This document shows, in pieces, positions 43,551 to 51,645 of a stretch of DNA of 64,000 nt (position 1 is the stretch's first letter; every line of letters begins with the position of its first letter). The translations under genes and the position numbers were made by a program. Origin of the DNA: Kaistia defluvii. Its GTDB lineage: Bacteria; Pseudomonadota; Alphaproteobacteria; Rhizobiales; Kaistiaceae. The notes beneath the pieces were generated by a model. The model was not told the origin of the DNA, ran no database searches, and saw nothing but the letters and a program-made list of their open reading frames with translations. The DNA is taken from contig NZ_JAPKNI010000006.1 in assembly GCF_026343955.1 (NCBI RefSeq), positions 180,416 through 244,415 on the forward strand, given 5' to 3'.

Positions 43551-45083
43551 TCAGGCGATTTTTTCCACCCGCGCGGCAGCACTTCGCTCCGGCGCAGCCG
43601 GATGCGCCTGCTTGCGTCCGGCATCCGCATAATGCGGCTGGTGCGTGGGGTCGGCTTCGGGCTCGCCGCGCCACTGGCCGACCAGACGGCTCGCAGCCGG
43701 CTGCTGTACGCCCTGGAACAGTTCGGTCAGCCGGTAAAAGGTCTCGACCGCCTCGCGGATCACCGGATTGGCGAACAGCAGCACCTGCTGCGCCTCGGTA
43801 TCGGAGAGGCCGATCGCCTTGAGCAGCACGATCAGCGCCTCGCCCGAGGGATCATCCAGCAGCGCGGTGACTTGGTCGACCTCGAGCCGCAGCCCTTCGG
43901 CAAGCGCGGCGATCAGCGACTCGCGCTGGCGCTGCCGCGCGAGCATGGGCAGCCGCGCCCGGCTCAGCGCCGCGCGGAAGGCGTGGTCGATCTGGATCGG
44001 CGACAGTCTCGGCGCCGAGATCGGAGCGGGGGACTGCGCATGGATCCATGCCAGCCGTTCGGTCCGGTCGAGACGCAGGAAGGCTTCTGCAGGGGTGGCG
44101 GGCGCTTCCGGCGTCGCCGCACCGCTCGCCTCGGCGGCGACCGGGACCTCTTCGGGGGCAGGCGTCTCCGGTTCGATCCTGGCCGGCTCGGTGGTCGCGT
44201 CCGGCGGGGCCTCCCCAACCTCGGCGACCACGGTCTGCGTCTCGGCATCAGCCTGCAGGGTCTGTGGCGCCGGGTTCGGCGGCTCCGGCACGATGGTGGC
44301 GGGGCGTGCCGGCGGCTCGAAGGACGTTCCCGGCTGCGGGGCGGGCGGTTCGCTCGACAGCGCGCTCATCTCGGCGCTCAGGCTGGCGGTGAGGACCCGC
44401 GCCGCGGCGAGCGCCGACAGCGGTTCCCGGATCTTGTTTTGGACAGGGTGATTCGCCGGTTCGACTTCCGGATCGATCGCCTTGGCGGGCGCTGCCGGCG
44501 CTTCCGCCACGGTCTCGGCCGACCTGGCCGCCATGGTCGCCAACGCAGCCTCGAGGGCCTCGAGCGGGTTTGGCAGGCGCGATGGCGACGGCGCGGGCAT
44601 GGCCATGGACGGCTCGGGCGCCTCCGGTGCAGCGGCCGGCAGCAGGGCGATCGTCTCGGCGTCGCCGGTCATCCGCAGCGCGCGGATGACCTCGGGCGCG
44701 AGGTCGTCGCGCGTCGCGATCATCCGGGAATGCGCCGGCCCGGTGGCGGCCAGGATCGCCATCAGGTCGAACGAGTTCAGCCCCGGCGCGTGCCGCAGGA
44801 TCGGCGAGGCGATCTCGGGCAAGTCCTTGCCCAGCATGCGCAAAATCGATCCGGGCGTATCCGGGTGACGGGCCAGCCGCTCGGCCACGAAGGCGCGGTC
44901 GGCGGAGGAGACCTTGGTGAGGAAATGCGCTGCCAGTTCCTCGAAACGGCGGATCCCGGCCTGGTCGTGCGTCTTGTCGAGCACGAACAGTTCTGTCGCT
45001 GCGCGGAGCAACGCGGCATCGCGACTTTGCTGGCTCGACACGGCCATGGCCATGAGACCATCCGAAAAATAGGAGGGATGCAT
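43551..45083 (-). CDS. DUF2336 protein
   Basis: The 510-aa protein is soluble. The N-terminal about 150 residues are a DUF2336/HEAT-like helical domain (FEELAAHFLTKVSSADRAFV, LARHPDTPGSILRMLGKDLP). A middle part of about 160 residues is Pro/Ala/Glu-rich and probably disordered. A second helical domain closes the protein (FRAALSRARLPMLARQRQRE, TALLDDPSGEALIVLLKAIG). DUF2336 proteins are widespread in alphaproteobacteria and of unknown biochemistry. Several in-frame ATG codons near the start (45083, 45053, 45047) leave the exact N-terminus open. Confidence 0.88.
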   Translation of the reverse strand: MHPSYFSDGLMAMAVSSQQSRDAALLRAATELFVLDKTHDQAGIRRFEELAAHFLTKVSSADRAFVAERLARHPDTPGSILRMLGKDLPEIASPILRHAPGLNSFDLMAILAATGPAHSRMIATRDDLAPEVIRALRMTGDAETIALLPAAAPEAPEPSMAMPAPSPSRLPNPLEALEAALATMAARSAETVAEAPAAPAKAIDPEVEPANHPVQNKIREPLSALAAARVLTASLSAEMSALSSEPPAPQPGTSFEPPARPATIVPEPPNPAPQTLQADAETQTVVAEVGEAPPDATTEPARIEPETPAPEEVPVAAEASGAATPEAPATPAEAFLRLDRTERLAWIHAQSPAPISAPRLSPIQIDHAFRAALSRARLPMLARQRQRESLIAALAEGLRLEVDQVTALLDDPSGEALIVLLKAIGLSDTEAQQVLLFANPVIREAVETFYRLTELFQGVQQPAASRLVGQWRGEPEADPTHQPHYADAGRKQAHPAAPERSAAARVEKIA

Positions 45084-45286
45084 GATGACGCGTTTACCCG
45101 AAGAGCAGTCGACGCGATCGCAAATCCCGTTTGGTAGCCCCGATCGCCAAGCCCAGCCCGATCATGCCGAAAAGTTGTTAGCGATCCGTTAACCTTGCCG
45201 GTCGGTAAATGATGCTATTGTTGACGAGAGCGTCCGCCAGGCAATCGGGGCGTCGATGCAGCCGGACGGACCTCCAAGGAGGTCAC

Positions 45287-45469
45287 ATGGGCACCATCCT
45301 GAGCTACTCGGTCGACCGGCGCAGACGCGCCCGGTCGAGCCTGCCGAGACAGGGACAATGCGAGATCATCATCTTCTCGGGCGTCCGGATCGATCGCTCG
45401 CGTCCGGAACGTCCGCCGCCGCCACAGCCGGCGCTGGCGCCGCAACCTAAACCCGGCCGCGGCCGCTAG
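45287..45469 (+). CDS. Small conserved protein of 60 aa
   Basis: A strong AGGAGG lies five bases before the ATG. The core IIIFSGVRIDRS, flanked by an Arg-rich N-terminal half and a Pro-rich end (PPPPQPALAPQPKPGRGR), recalls a group of tiny Hyphomicrobiales proteins of unknown role with a hxFxGVRxE motif. No signal or membrane helix is visible. It is divergent from the DUF2336 gene. Confidence 0.65.
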   Translation: MGTILSYSVDRRRRARSSLPRQGQCEIIIFSGVRIDRSRPERPPPPQPALAPQPKPGRGR

Positions 45470-45521
45470 GGTACGAAACCGGATCGCGTCGGCAAGGCGC
45501 GGCCCGGCAGGGGAGGAACCG

Positions 45522-46115
45522 TCAGCGCTTCTCGTCGCCGGGATCGACGGCGGGCGGGGCATCGGCGGAGGGCAGTTCGGCCGAGCAATCGGCAGCGCCG
45601 AGCAGGGCTTCCGCGCGACCGACCAGGGTCGGGTCGGCGACGAAGCTGCGGATCAGCGCGAAGCCGCGCGTCACCGGCACCTCGATCACGATCGACTGGT
45701 CGAGCGCCGCGATCGGATTTTCGCGCAGTTGCGCCATCTGCACCGGCGTCGCGATCACCAGATCGATGTCGGCGCGTTCGGCCGAGCGGTCGTTCAGGCT
45801 GTAGACATTGCTTCCGCGCCGGTTGAACACCGCGATCGACCAGAAGTCCTCCGGCATCGCCGCCTTGATGCGGATCGGCCCGCCATCGAGCGAGAAGCGG
45901 CAGGCGGCATAGGCCATTTGCGGGTCGAGATAGGGCAGCGGCTCCGTGCCCGGCTCCGACATGGGCAGCCGGTGGAAGGCGCCGTCCGGCCCGAACCGGC
46001 CGAGCGAGGTCCAGGCGTCGCGATTGGCGAAATCCGGCAGCAGCAGGATGATGGCGATGTGGATGATGCCGCCGAGCAGCACGCCGCCCAGCACGTAGAA
46101 CAGCGTCCGGATCAT
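45522..46115 (-). CDS. DUF1254 domain protein (short, membrane-anchored)
   Basis: The 197-aa protein has an N-terminal membrane helix (IRTLFYVLGGVLLGGIIHIA). The DUF1254-type core follows (DPQMAYAACRFSLDGGPIRI, DFWSIAVFNRRGSNVYSLND). It overlaps the upstream DUF1214 gene by four bases (ATGA). In many bacteria DUF1254 and DUF1214 are halves of one protein; here they are separate, each with its own anchor. The function is unknown. Confidence 0.85.
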   Translation of the reverse strand: MIRTLFYVLGGVLLGGIIHIAIILLLPDFANRDAWTSLGRFGPDGAFHRLPMSEPGTEPLPYLDPQMAYAACRFSLDGGPIRIKAAMPEDFWSIAVFNRRGSNVYSLNDRSAERADIDLVIATPVQMAQLRENPIAALDQSIVIEVPVTRGFALIRSFVADPTLVGRAEALLGAADCSAELPSADAPPAVDPGDEKR

Positions 46116-46687
46116 GGGCAGCCGACCTTCTCGATCGCCGGCATGACCACGGCGCCGATGCGCGACCCGCCGGCGAGCGGCGTATCGTAGAGCCGCAGGA
46201 TCAGCCGGATCGCGTCGGGCGTCGTCACCGGCAGCCAGTTCCCCGGCTGGGCCGAGCGCGACACGGCCACCGTGAAGCTGCCGTCCTCGTGGCGCAGCAC
46301 CTCGCGCGAGTGAAACGCCGTCCGGTTCGCGGGATTGTCCATCAGATGGCCGTCGGCATCATAGACCGTCAGCGTCCAGAGCCGCGCCGGCGGCGTCTGC
46401 CCGGTGACGCGGTAGCTGCATTCGCCGCGCAGCCGCGCCCCCGCGCTGTCGGCATCGGCCGAGAAGGCGAGCCCTTCGCCGGCGCCGAGCGGCACCTCGC
46501 CGGTGCGCGCCAGCATCGCCTCCGTATAGGGATCGGCGTCCGGGCTGCCCGTATCCGGCCAGGCCGTCCAGGCCCCGCGCGTCACCGCGCCAAAAAGCCT
46601 TTCGCGGTCGAGCACGAGGGCCGCGGATCCGAACCCGACGATCAGGGCGACGGCAATGGCGATCGCGATGTTGATGAGTAGTCGCAA
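46112..46687 (-). CDS. DUF1214 domain protein (short, membrane-anchored)
   Basis: The 191-aa protein starts with a membrane helix (INIAIAIAVALIVGFGSAAL). The DUF1214 core follows (RLWTLTVYDADGHLMDNPAN, then DGSFTVAVSRSAQPGNWLPV and AIRLILRLYDTPL). No ATG or GTG fits. The TTG at 46687 with GAGG seven bases upstream gives the anchor at the right place and is the proposed start. It is first of a two-gene operon with the DUF1254 gene. Confidence 0.83.
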   Translation of the reverse strand: MRLLINIAIAIAVALIVGFGSAALVLDRERLFGAVTRGAWTAWPDTGSPDADPYTEAMLARTGEVPLGAGEGLAFSADADSAGARLRGECSYRVTGQTPPARLWTLTVYDADGHLMDNPANRTAFHSREVLRHEDGSFTVAVSRSAQPGNWLPVTTPDAIRLILRLYDTPLAGGSRIGAVVMPAIEKVGCP

Positions 46688-46861
46688 GAACGGGCCTCGA
46701 AGCGGAGCGTGGCGAAGATAGCGCGGGCAGGCGGCGCGCGATAGCGCGGTTGATGCGCCAGCCCCCGCCTCTTCGCCTACAAACGCAAGAAACGGCTTGC
46801 CGGCCGCCGGCCGGACGGGCAGAGCAGGGCGGTGTTTCCAATCGCGGCAGCGAGGATGACG

Positions 46862-47794
46862 ATGGCGATCCGCCAGACGATGACGCGGGGCGACTGGGCG
46901 CTGCTCGCGACGCTCTCGGCGCTCTGGGGCGGCTCGTTCTTCTTCAATTCGGTCGCCGGCCGCGCGCTGCCGCCCTTCACCCTCGTGTCGCTGCGCGTCG
47001 GCCTCGGCGCGCTGATTCTCGTCAGCCTGCTGCGCCTGACGAAACAGGCGCTGCCCGGCCATTGGCGGGTTTGGCGCGTGTTGTTCGGCATGGGCCTGAT
47101 CAACAACGTCATCCCGTTCTCGCTGATCGTCTGGGGCCAGCAACAGGTGCCGAGCGGCCTTGCCGCGGTCCTCAACGCCACCACGCCGTTCTGGACCGCG
47201 CTGTTGGTCCATTTCCTCACCCGCGACGAAAAACTGACGGCGACGAAGCTCGCCGGCATCGCCATCGGCGTTCTCGGCGTCGCCGTGCTGATCGGCCCGT
47301 CTGTCTTCCAAAATCTTGGTTCGCACGGGCTCGGTGAATTCGCGATTCTGCTGGCGACCCTCAGCTACGGCTTTTCCGGCGCGCTGGGGCGGCATCTGCC
47401 GCGCCTCGGCGTCGCGCCGATGACGGCGGCGACGGGGCAGATGATCGCCGCGACGACGATGATGGTGCCGCTGGCGCTCGTCTTCGACCGGCCCTGGAAC
47501 CTGCCGATGCCCGGCTGGCCGGTCTGGGGCGCGATCCTCGGCCTCGCGGCGCTCTCGACGGCGCTCGGCTACTGGATCTTCTTCCGCCTGCTCGCCCGCG
47601 CCGGGGCGACCAACACCTCGCTGGTCACGCTGCTGGTCCCGGTCTCGGCGATCCTGCTCGGCACGCTGGTACTCGGCGAAACCCTGGCGCCCAAGCATTT
47701 TGCAGGCATGGCTCTGATCGGCGGGGGGCTCCTGGCGTTTGATGGCCGGGTTTGGCGGTGGGTAAAAGCGCGGACCGCCGTCGAACCCGCCTGA
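46862..47794 (+). CDS. DMT-superfamily (EamA) transporter
   Basis: The protein has ten predicted helices in two EamA repeats: WALLATLSALWGGSFFFNSV at the start of the first and LGEFAILLATLSYGFSGALG at the start of the second. LVTLLVPVSAILLGTLVLGE is the family C-terminal motif. It exports metabolites or drugs; the substrate is unknown. The second ATG (46862) is chosen because GAGG fits it better than the ATG six bases earlier. Confidence 0.92.
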   Translation: MAIRQTMTRGDWALLATLSALWGGSFFFNSVAGRALPPFTLVSLRVGLGALILVSLLRLTKQALPGHWRVWRVLFGMGLINNVIPFSLIVWGQQQVPSGLAAVLNATTPFWTALLVHFLTRDEKLTATKLAGIAIGVLGVAVLIGPSVFQNLGSHGLGEFAILLATLSYGFSGALGRHLPRLGVAPMTAATGQMIAATTMMVPLALVFDRPWNLPMPGWPVWGAILGLAALSTALGYWIFFRLLARAGATNTSLVTLLVPVSAILLGTLVLGETLAPKHFAGMALIGGGLLAFDGRVWRWVKARTAVEPA

Positions 47795-47818
47795 GGAACA
47801 GGCGGCACGCTCCGTCCG

Positions 47819-47858
47819 CTCCCTCGCCCACGCAGTGGGAGAGGGCGGGGGTGAGGGT
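47819..47858. repeat. Intergenic hairpin repeat (CTCTCCCGC family), short copy 3
   Basis: CTCCCTCGCCCACGCAGTGG and GAGAGGGCGGGGGTGAGGG form a partial copy of the dispersed hairpin element, between two converging genes where it may also end transcription. Confidence 0.7.
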
Positions 47859-47900
47859 CCTGTCTTCCTCTAGAAGGCCCGAGAGGAACCGATCCCGCCC

Positions 47901-48785
47901 TCAGCCCAGCACGGCGCGCACGAAGGCACCCATCTCGGCCAGCGAGCGGCGGCCGTCGCCAAGCTGCGCATAAAACAGGTGCCAGGCGTGGATCATCTGC
48001 GGCCAGACCTGCAGGCTGGTTCGCACATCGGCGGAAGCCGCGACGCCGGCCAGCCGGATCGCGTCATCGAGCAGCGTCTCGTCGGACCCGACCTGGATCA
48101 GCAGCGGCGGCATTCCCTCGAGGTCCGCATGGATCGGTGAAACCAGCGGATTGCGTGGGTCGGCGCCGTTGAGATAGGCGGTCGCCAGTTCCTGCAGATA
48201 GGACCGCTGGATCAGCGGGTCGACCGCCGCCTTGCTCTCCATCGTGGCCCCGGACATTTCGAGATCCACCCAGGGCGAGGCGCACCACGCGCAGGCGGGC
48301 AGGGGCGTGCCCGCATCGCGCAGGGAAACCAGCGTCGCGATCGCCAGCCCGCCGCCGGCGCTCTCGCCGGCCAGCACGATGTTTTGTGGCAGGAACCCCT
48401 GCGCCAGCAGGAAGCGATAGCCGGTCAGCGCATCTTCCAGCGCCGCCGGAAAGGGATTCTCCGGCGCCAGGCGATAGTCCAGCGCCAGCGTGCGCGTGCC
48501 TGCTTCCCGCCCGGCCTGCGCCAGCATGTGCCGATGGCTGCGGATCGATCCCGCGACATAGCCGCCGCCATGCAGGAACAGGATGACGCGGGTCGGATCG
48601 GCAGCGGGCGTCGACGTCCATTCCGCCTTCACCCCGTCCGCATCCACCGGCTCGACGACGACATCCGCCGGCATGTCGTAGCGCGCCGTCAACCCATCCA
48701 GCCGCGCCCGCCGCCCAGCCAGATCCGCCGGCCGCTCCCCCGCCGCCAGCAGGGCGCGAACGGCAGCGATTTCCGTATCCGTCAT
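47901..48785 (-). CDS. Alpha/beta hydrolase, hormone-sensitive-lipase (GDXG) family esterase
   Basis: The 294-aa enzyme has the oxyanion motif HGGGYVAGS, the nucleophile motif GESAGGG, the acid region VGSDETLLDD and the catalytic His in MIHAWHLF. The family hydrolyses short acyl esters. It is a single gene. It marks the normal high-GC chromosome just left of the low-GC island. Confidence 0.93.
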   Translation of the reverse strand: MTDTEIAAVRALLAAGERPADLAGRRARLDGLTARYDMPADVVVEPVDADGVKAEWTSTPAADPTRVILFLHGGGYVAGSIRSHRHMLAQAGREAGTRTLALDYRLAPENPFPAALEDALTGYRFLLAQGFLPQNIVLAGESAGGGLAIATLVSLRDAGTPLPACAWCASPWVDLEMSGATMESKAAVDPLIQRSYLQELATAYLNGADPRNPLVSPIHADLEGMPPLLIQVGSDETLLDDAIRLAGVAASADVRTSLQVWPQMIHAWHLFYAQLGDGRRSLAEMGAFVRAVLG

Positions 48786-48929
48786 TTTCGTGTCCTCGGG
48801 TCAAGCTCGATACCGCGACCGCTAGGCCTCGGTCGTCTTAGTCAACTCTGACACCCTGCCCAAGACTTTCGTACCTTGTCTCGGTAGCCTTCTGTTTACG
48901 CAAGCCAAGACATACCTTGGCAAAATTCG

Positions 48930-48943
48930 CCACATCTGATTTG
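48930..48943 (+). repeat. Left 14-bp direct repeat of the low-GC island
   Basis: CCACATCTGATTTG is found here and again at 51537-51550 in the same orientation, flanking the two-gene island. It may be an attachment-site core or a target duplication. Confidence 0.75.
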
Positions 48944-48963
48944 TATTTGTTGGGGGTGCAACT

Positions 48964-50940
48964 ATGGCCGAAGAGACGACATTTCAGGCGAATCTGGTTC
49001 GAAGGGTTCAAAACTACGTCCTCGGGACTTCGACGCCCTCAAATTCTCTATTGCCGCTGTGGGAAGCCATCTACAATTCACTCCATGCCATTCAAGATCG
49101 TTACGACGCGAAGTGGGCGGAGTTGGGGGAGATCTATATCTCCCTAATAGATCCTGACTCAAACAATCCCTCTATTGAGATCCGAGACAACGGAGTCGGC
49201 CTGAACAAAGACAATTTCAACTCGTTCATGACTTATGACAGCGATCATAAGGTGACGCGCGGCGGAAAAGGGTTGGGCCGTCTATCTTGGCTAAAAGTCT
49301 TTGCCGAAGCACACGTCACCAGTGTATTCGAACAGGACAATAAGCTATACCAGCGTTCGTTCACGCTCGTCCTCAATAATGAAGCGCCTCTGTCAGACTA
49401 CGTAGTTTCCGAGATAAAAGGTGTAGACCCGGGAACGATAGTGGTTCTTCGGCGGATGAAGTCCGCTTATGCTAAGCATTTTCCAACCAAATTTGACACG
49501 ACAGTACGAAAAGTCGTCGCTCATTTCCTTCCGTATTTAATTTCTTCGGTGCGTCCGAAAATTACAATCGAAGGTGCCGCAGAGTCGATTGAATTGGGTG
49601 CGTATCTGAAGGAGAAGGAACTGGCTCTTAGCGCCATACCCCTCGCGATCAACGACGATATCTCCTTGAAACTCGAGCACAACCTTCTTGAAAAGTCCGT
49701 GGTGGAGGGCAAGGCCGCTCACAAGATCTATCTTGCTGCTCATGGTCGGGTGGTTACCGAGTTCGATATCGGGCTTGCGTTGGGCCTCGTCACCTACATC
49801 GACCGTGAAAAGCTTTCTTATGCCTATGCAGGCGTTCTCTCAGGGAAGATCTTCGATGACTCCGTCAATTCGGAGCGTACCGCATTTGATCTGGACGCGG
49901 AACTGCTCGAAACCATTAAGCGGCAGACCTTTGACGCGATCCGTCAAGTGCTCGCCACATCGATAGAGCGTGTGATTCAAAAGCAGGCCGATATCACAAA
50001 ATCGGTCATTAAGAAGTACCCGCGGTACGCGTATCTCGTGGACGATCCGAAAGAGTTCGTCGTGTCGAGCGTCCCCCGAAACTTCCGCACAGCTGAGCAG
50101 ATTTATCAGCAGCTAGCTGTACTGGACTACCGCGACAACAGGGATATCGAACGCAAAGTTGAAGTTCTTTCTAGGACGGAGCCAAAGGAAGAGGACCCCG
50201 TAGAGACCGGGGTGGCAGAGTTGTTGGGCCGCCTGACGGAGCATGAGTTCTCTGTGCTTGCGGACTATACAGTCCGTCGAAAAATCGTTCTGGATCTACT
50301 GGAGAAGCGGCTTCAGTACAAACCAGATGGAACGATGAAGCATTACTCCGAAGAGGCATTGCACAGTTTCATTGTTCCGATGCGTGTCACCAATAAAGAC
50401 GTCAGCGTCGATAAGCACAATCTTTGGATTGTGGACGACAAGCTAACGTACTACGAATATTGGGCTTCCGACAAAGCACTTAAAAAGATTGTCAGTGAGA
50501 ATGTATCGTCAGATCGACCGGATGTTCTATTGTTTGCGGGCAGGTCCGCCTACCATCGTCCAGGCACTGACCAGCCTGTTGTCATCGTGGAATTCAAAAA
50601 ACCTGTCCGAACTGATTATGACGAGGAGGAAAACCCCTTCGTTCAAATCTACAGCTACATCGAGGATCTTCAGAATGGTAAAATCCTCGACAAGGATGGC
50701 GGACAAATCCAGGAGGTTACGGCCGACACTCCCTTTTTCTGTTACATCATCGCTGATTTTACCCCGAATATGCGTAAGTGGCTCAGACTCGCACAAATCA
50801 ATGTGCCGTTGCCCGGCGGGGGCGGGTTCTATGGCTACAATTCGGATTACCGGGCCTTCGTCCAAGCGCTTAGCTATAAGTATGTACTAAAGGACGCTCG
50901 GCTAAGAAATGAGGCTTTCTTTAAGCAGCTAAAGATTTAA
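48964..50940 (+). CDS. GHKL (Bergerat-fold) ATPase fused to a PD-(D/E)xK nuclease
   Basis: The 658-aa protein begins with an Hsp90/MutL-type ATPase: E34xxxN38 in LWEAIYNSLHAI, D75NGVG79 and GGKGLG (100-105). Residues about 130-320 look like an S5-type transducer domain. A helical middle follows. The C-terminus carries D520 in PDVLLF, E543 and K545 in VIVEFKKP, and Q561xxxY565, the active-site pattern of PD-(D/E)xK (RecB-like) nucleases. Codon use is far more AT-rich than in the neighbours. With the small nuclease-like gene 24 bp downstream it forms a two-gene cassette between direct repeats. A role in anti-phage defence is inference; no named system was recognised. Confidence 0.85.
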   Translation: MAEETTFQANLVRRVQNYVLGTSTPSNSLLPLWEAIYNSLHAIQDRYDAKWAELGEIYISLIDPDSNNPSIEIRDNGVGLNKDNFNSFMTYDSDHKVTRGGKGLGRLSWLKVFAEAHVTSVFEQDNKLYQRSFTLVLNNEAPLSDYVVSEIKGVDPGTIVVLRRMKSAYAKHFPTKFDTTVRKVVAHFLPYLISSVRPKITIEGAAESIELGAYLKEKELALSAIPLAINDDISLKLEHNLLEKSVVEGKAAHKIYLAAHGRVVTEFDIGLALGLVTYIDREKLSYAYAGVLSGKIFDDSVNSERTAFDLDAELLETIKRQTFDAIRQVLATSIERVIQKQADITKSVIKKYPRYAYLVDDPKEFVVSSVPRNFRTAEQIYQQLAVLDYRDNRDIERKVEVLSRTEPKEEDPVETGVAELLGRLTEHEFSVLADYTVRRKIVLDLLEKRLQYKPDGTMKHYSEEALHSFIVPMRVTNKDVSVDKHNLWIVDDKLTYYEYWASDKALKKIVSENVSSDRPDVLLFAGRSAYHRPGTDQPVVIVEFKKPVRTDYDEEENPFVQIYSYIEDLQNGKILDKDGGQIQEVTADTPFFCYIIADFTPNMRKWLRLAQINVPLPGGGGFYGYNSDYRAFVQALSYKYVLKDARLRNEAFFKQLKI

Positions 50941-50964
50941 CAATGTCGAGCCGATGAAGCGCCT

Positions 50965-51492
50965 ATGGAAGACCATGAAATTTTGGCTGGTCTGGTAGAC
51001 TCAACGATGCCACTCCTAGCAGATGAACGGCTCGGTCGCCTCAATGTTCGAGAGCGACCGATTATGCATAGGATCGCGGTAAACCTCGCCCGCTATTTCC
51101 CTCAATGGGATGTAGATACGGAGTATAATCGCCATGGCGATACTGTGAAGCGTCTGCAGCGGTCCGGAGGGTCTTATAAGAATATCGAGCCTGACATTCT
51201 CGTGCACATGATGGGTGAGCGCCTGACGAATCTCATGGCGATAGAGCTGAAGCTTGCCGACAATGATCAGTTCGAAGACGATATTATGAAGCTCGAAGGG
51301 CTCACTCATCCTGATCAGGGTTACGTATATTCAGTCGGAGTTTTTTTGCAGTTGGATTTTCGTCGACCGGCCGTCGTGCGTTGCACCGTTTTTAAGGGAG
51401 GATCGACCAATGACGACCTCACGACTTTCCTGCGGAACGGATTCGAGACGGCTCTAGATGCAATAGAGAAAGGCACCCAAGGGCCTTCCTAG
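50965..51492 (+). CDS. Small PD-(D/E)xK nuclease-like protein
   Basis: The 175-aa protein has a predicted endonuclease core: an N-terminal helix (HRIAVNLARYF), E53 in DTEYNR, D77 in EPDILVH, and E94 and K96 in LMAIELKLA. A helix that may pack on the core follows (FEDDIMKLEGLT), then YVYSVGVFLQL. The spacing D-x16-E-x-K suits PD-(D/E)xK enzymes. It lies 24 bp after the GHKL-nuclease fusion and shares its low-GC codon use. It may be the second nuclease, a specificity subunit or an immunity partner. Confidence 0.78.
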   Translation: MEDHEILAGLVDSTMPLLADERLGRLNVRERPIMHRIAVNLARYFPQWDVDTEYNRHGDTVKRLQRSGGSYKNIEPDILVHMMGERLTNLMAIELKLADNDQFEDDIMKLEGLTHPDQGYVYSVGVFLQLDFRRPAVVRCTVFKGGSTNDDLTTFLRNGFETALDAIEKGTQGPS

Positions 51493-51536
51493 GAGCTTTG
51501 GTCCTCCGCCAGGGCGACGACCTCTCCTCAAGCGCA

Positions 51537-51550
51537 CCACATCTGATTTG
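51537..51550 (+). repeat. Right 14-bp direct repeat of the low-GC island
   Basis: Second copy of CCACATCTGATTTG, 2607 bp from the first. High-GC sequence resumes immediately after it. Confidence 0.75.
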
Positions 51551-51645
51551 GCTGTGCTCGCGCTAAGGCGCGCCACTCTCATCCTCCCGCAGCCCCCCAG
51601 ACTCAGCTAAACCCACCGGAGCACACCGGAACCCCGACAGCACGC

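Noticed and set aside
46112..47698. Long 528-codon version of the DUF1214 gene
   Set aside because: The upstream part is antisense to the DMT transporter and has shadow-frame composition; the membrane helix marks the real N-terminus near 46687.
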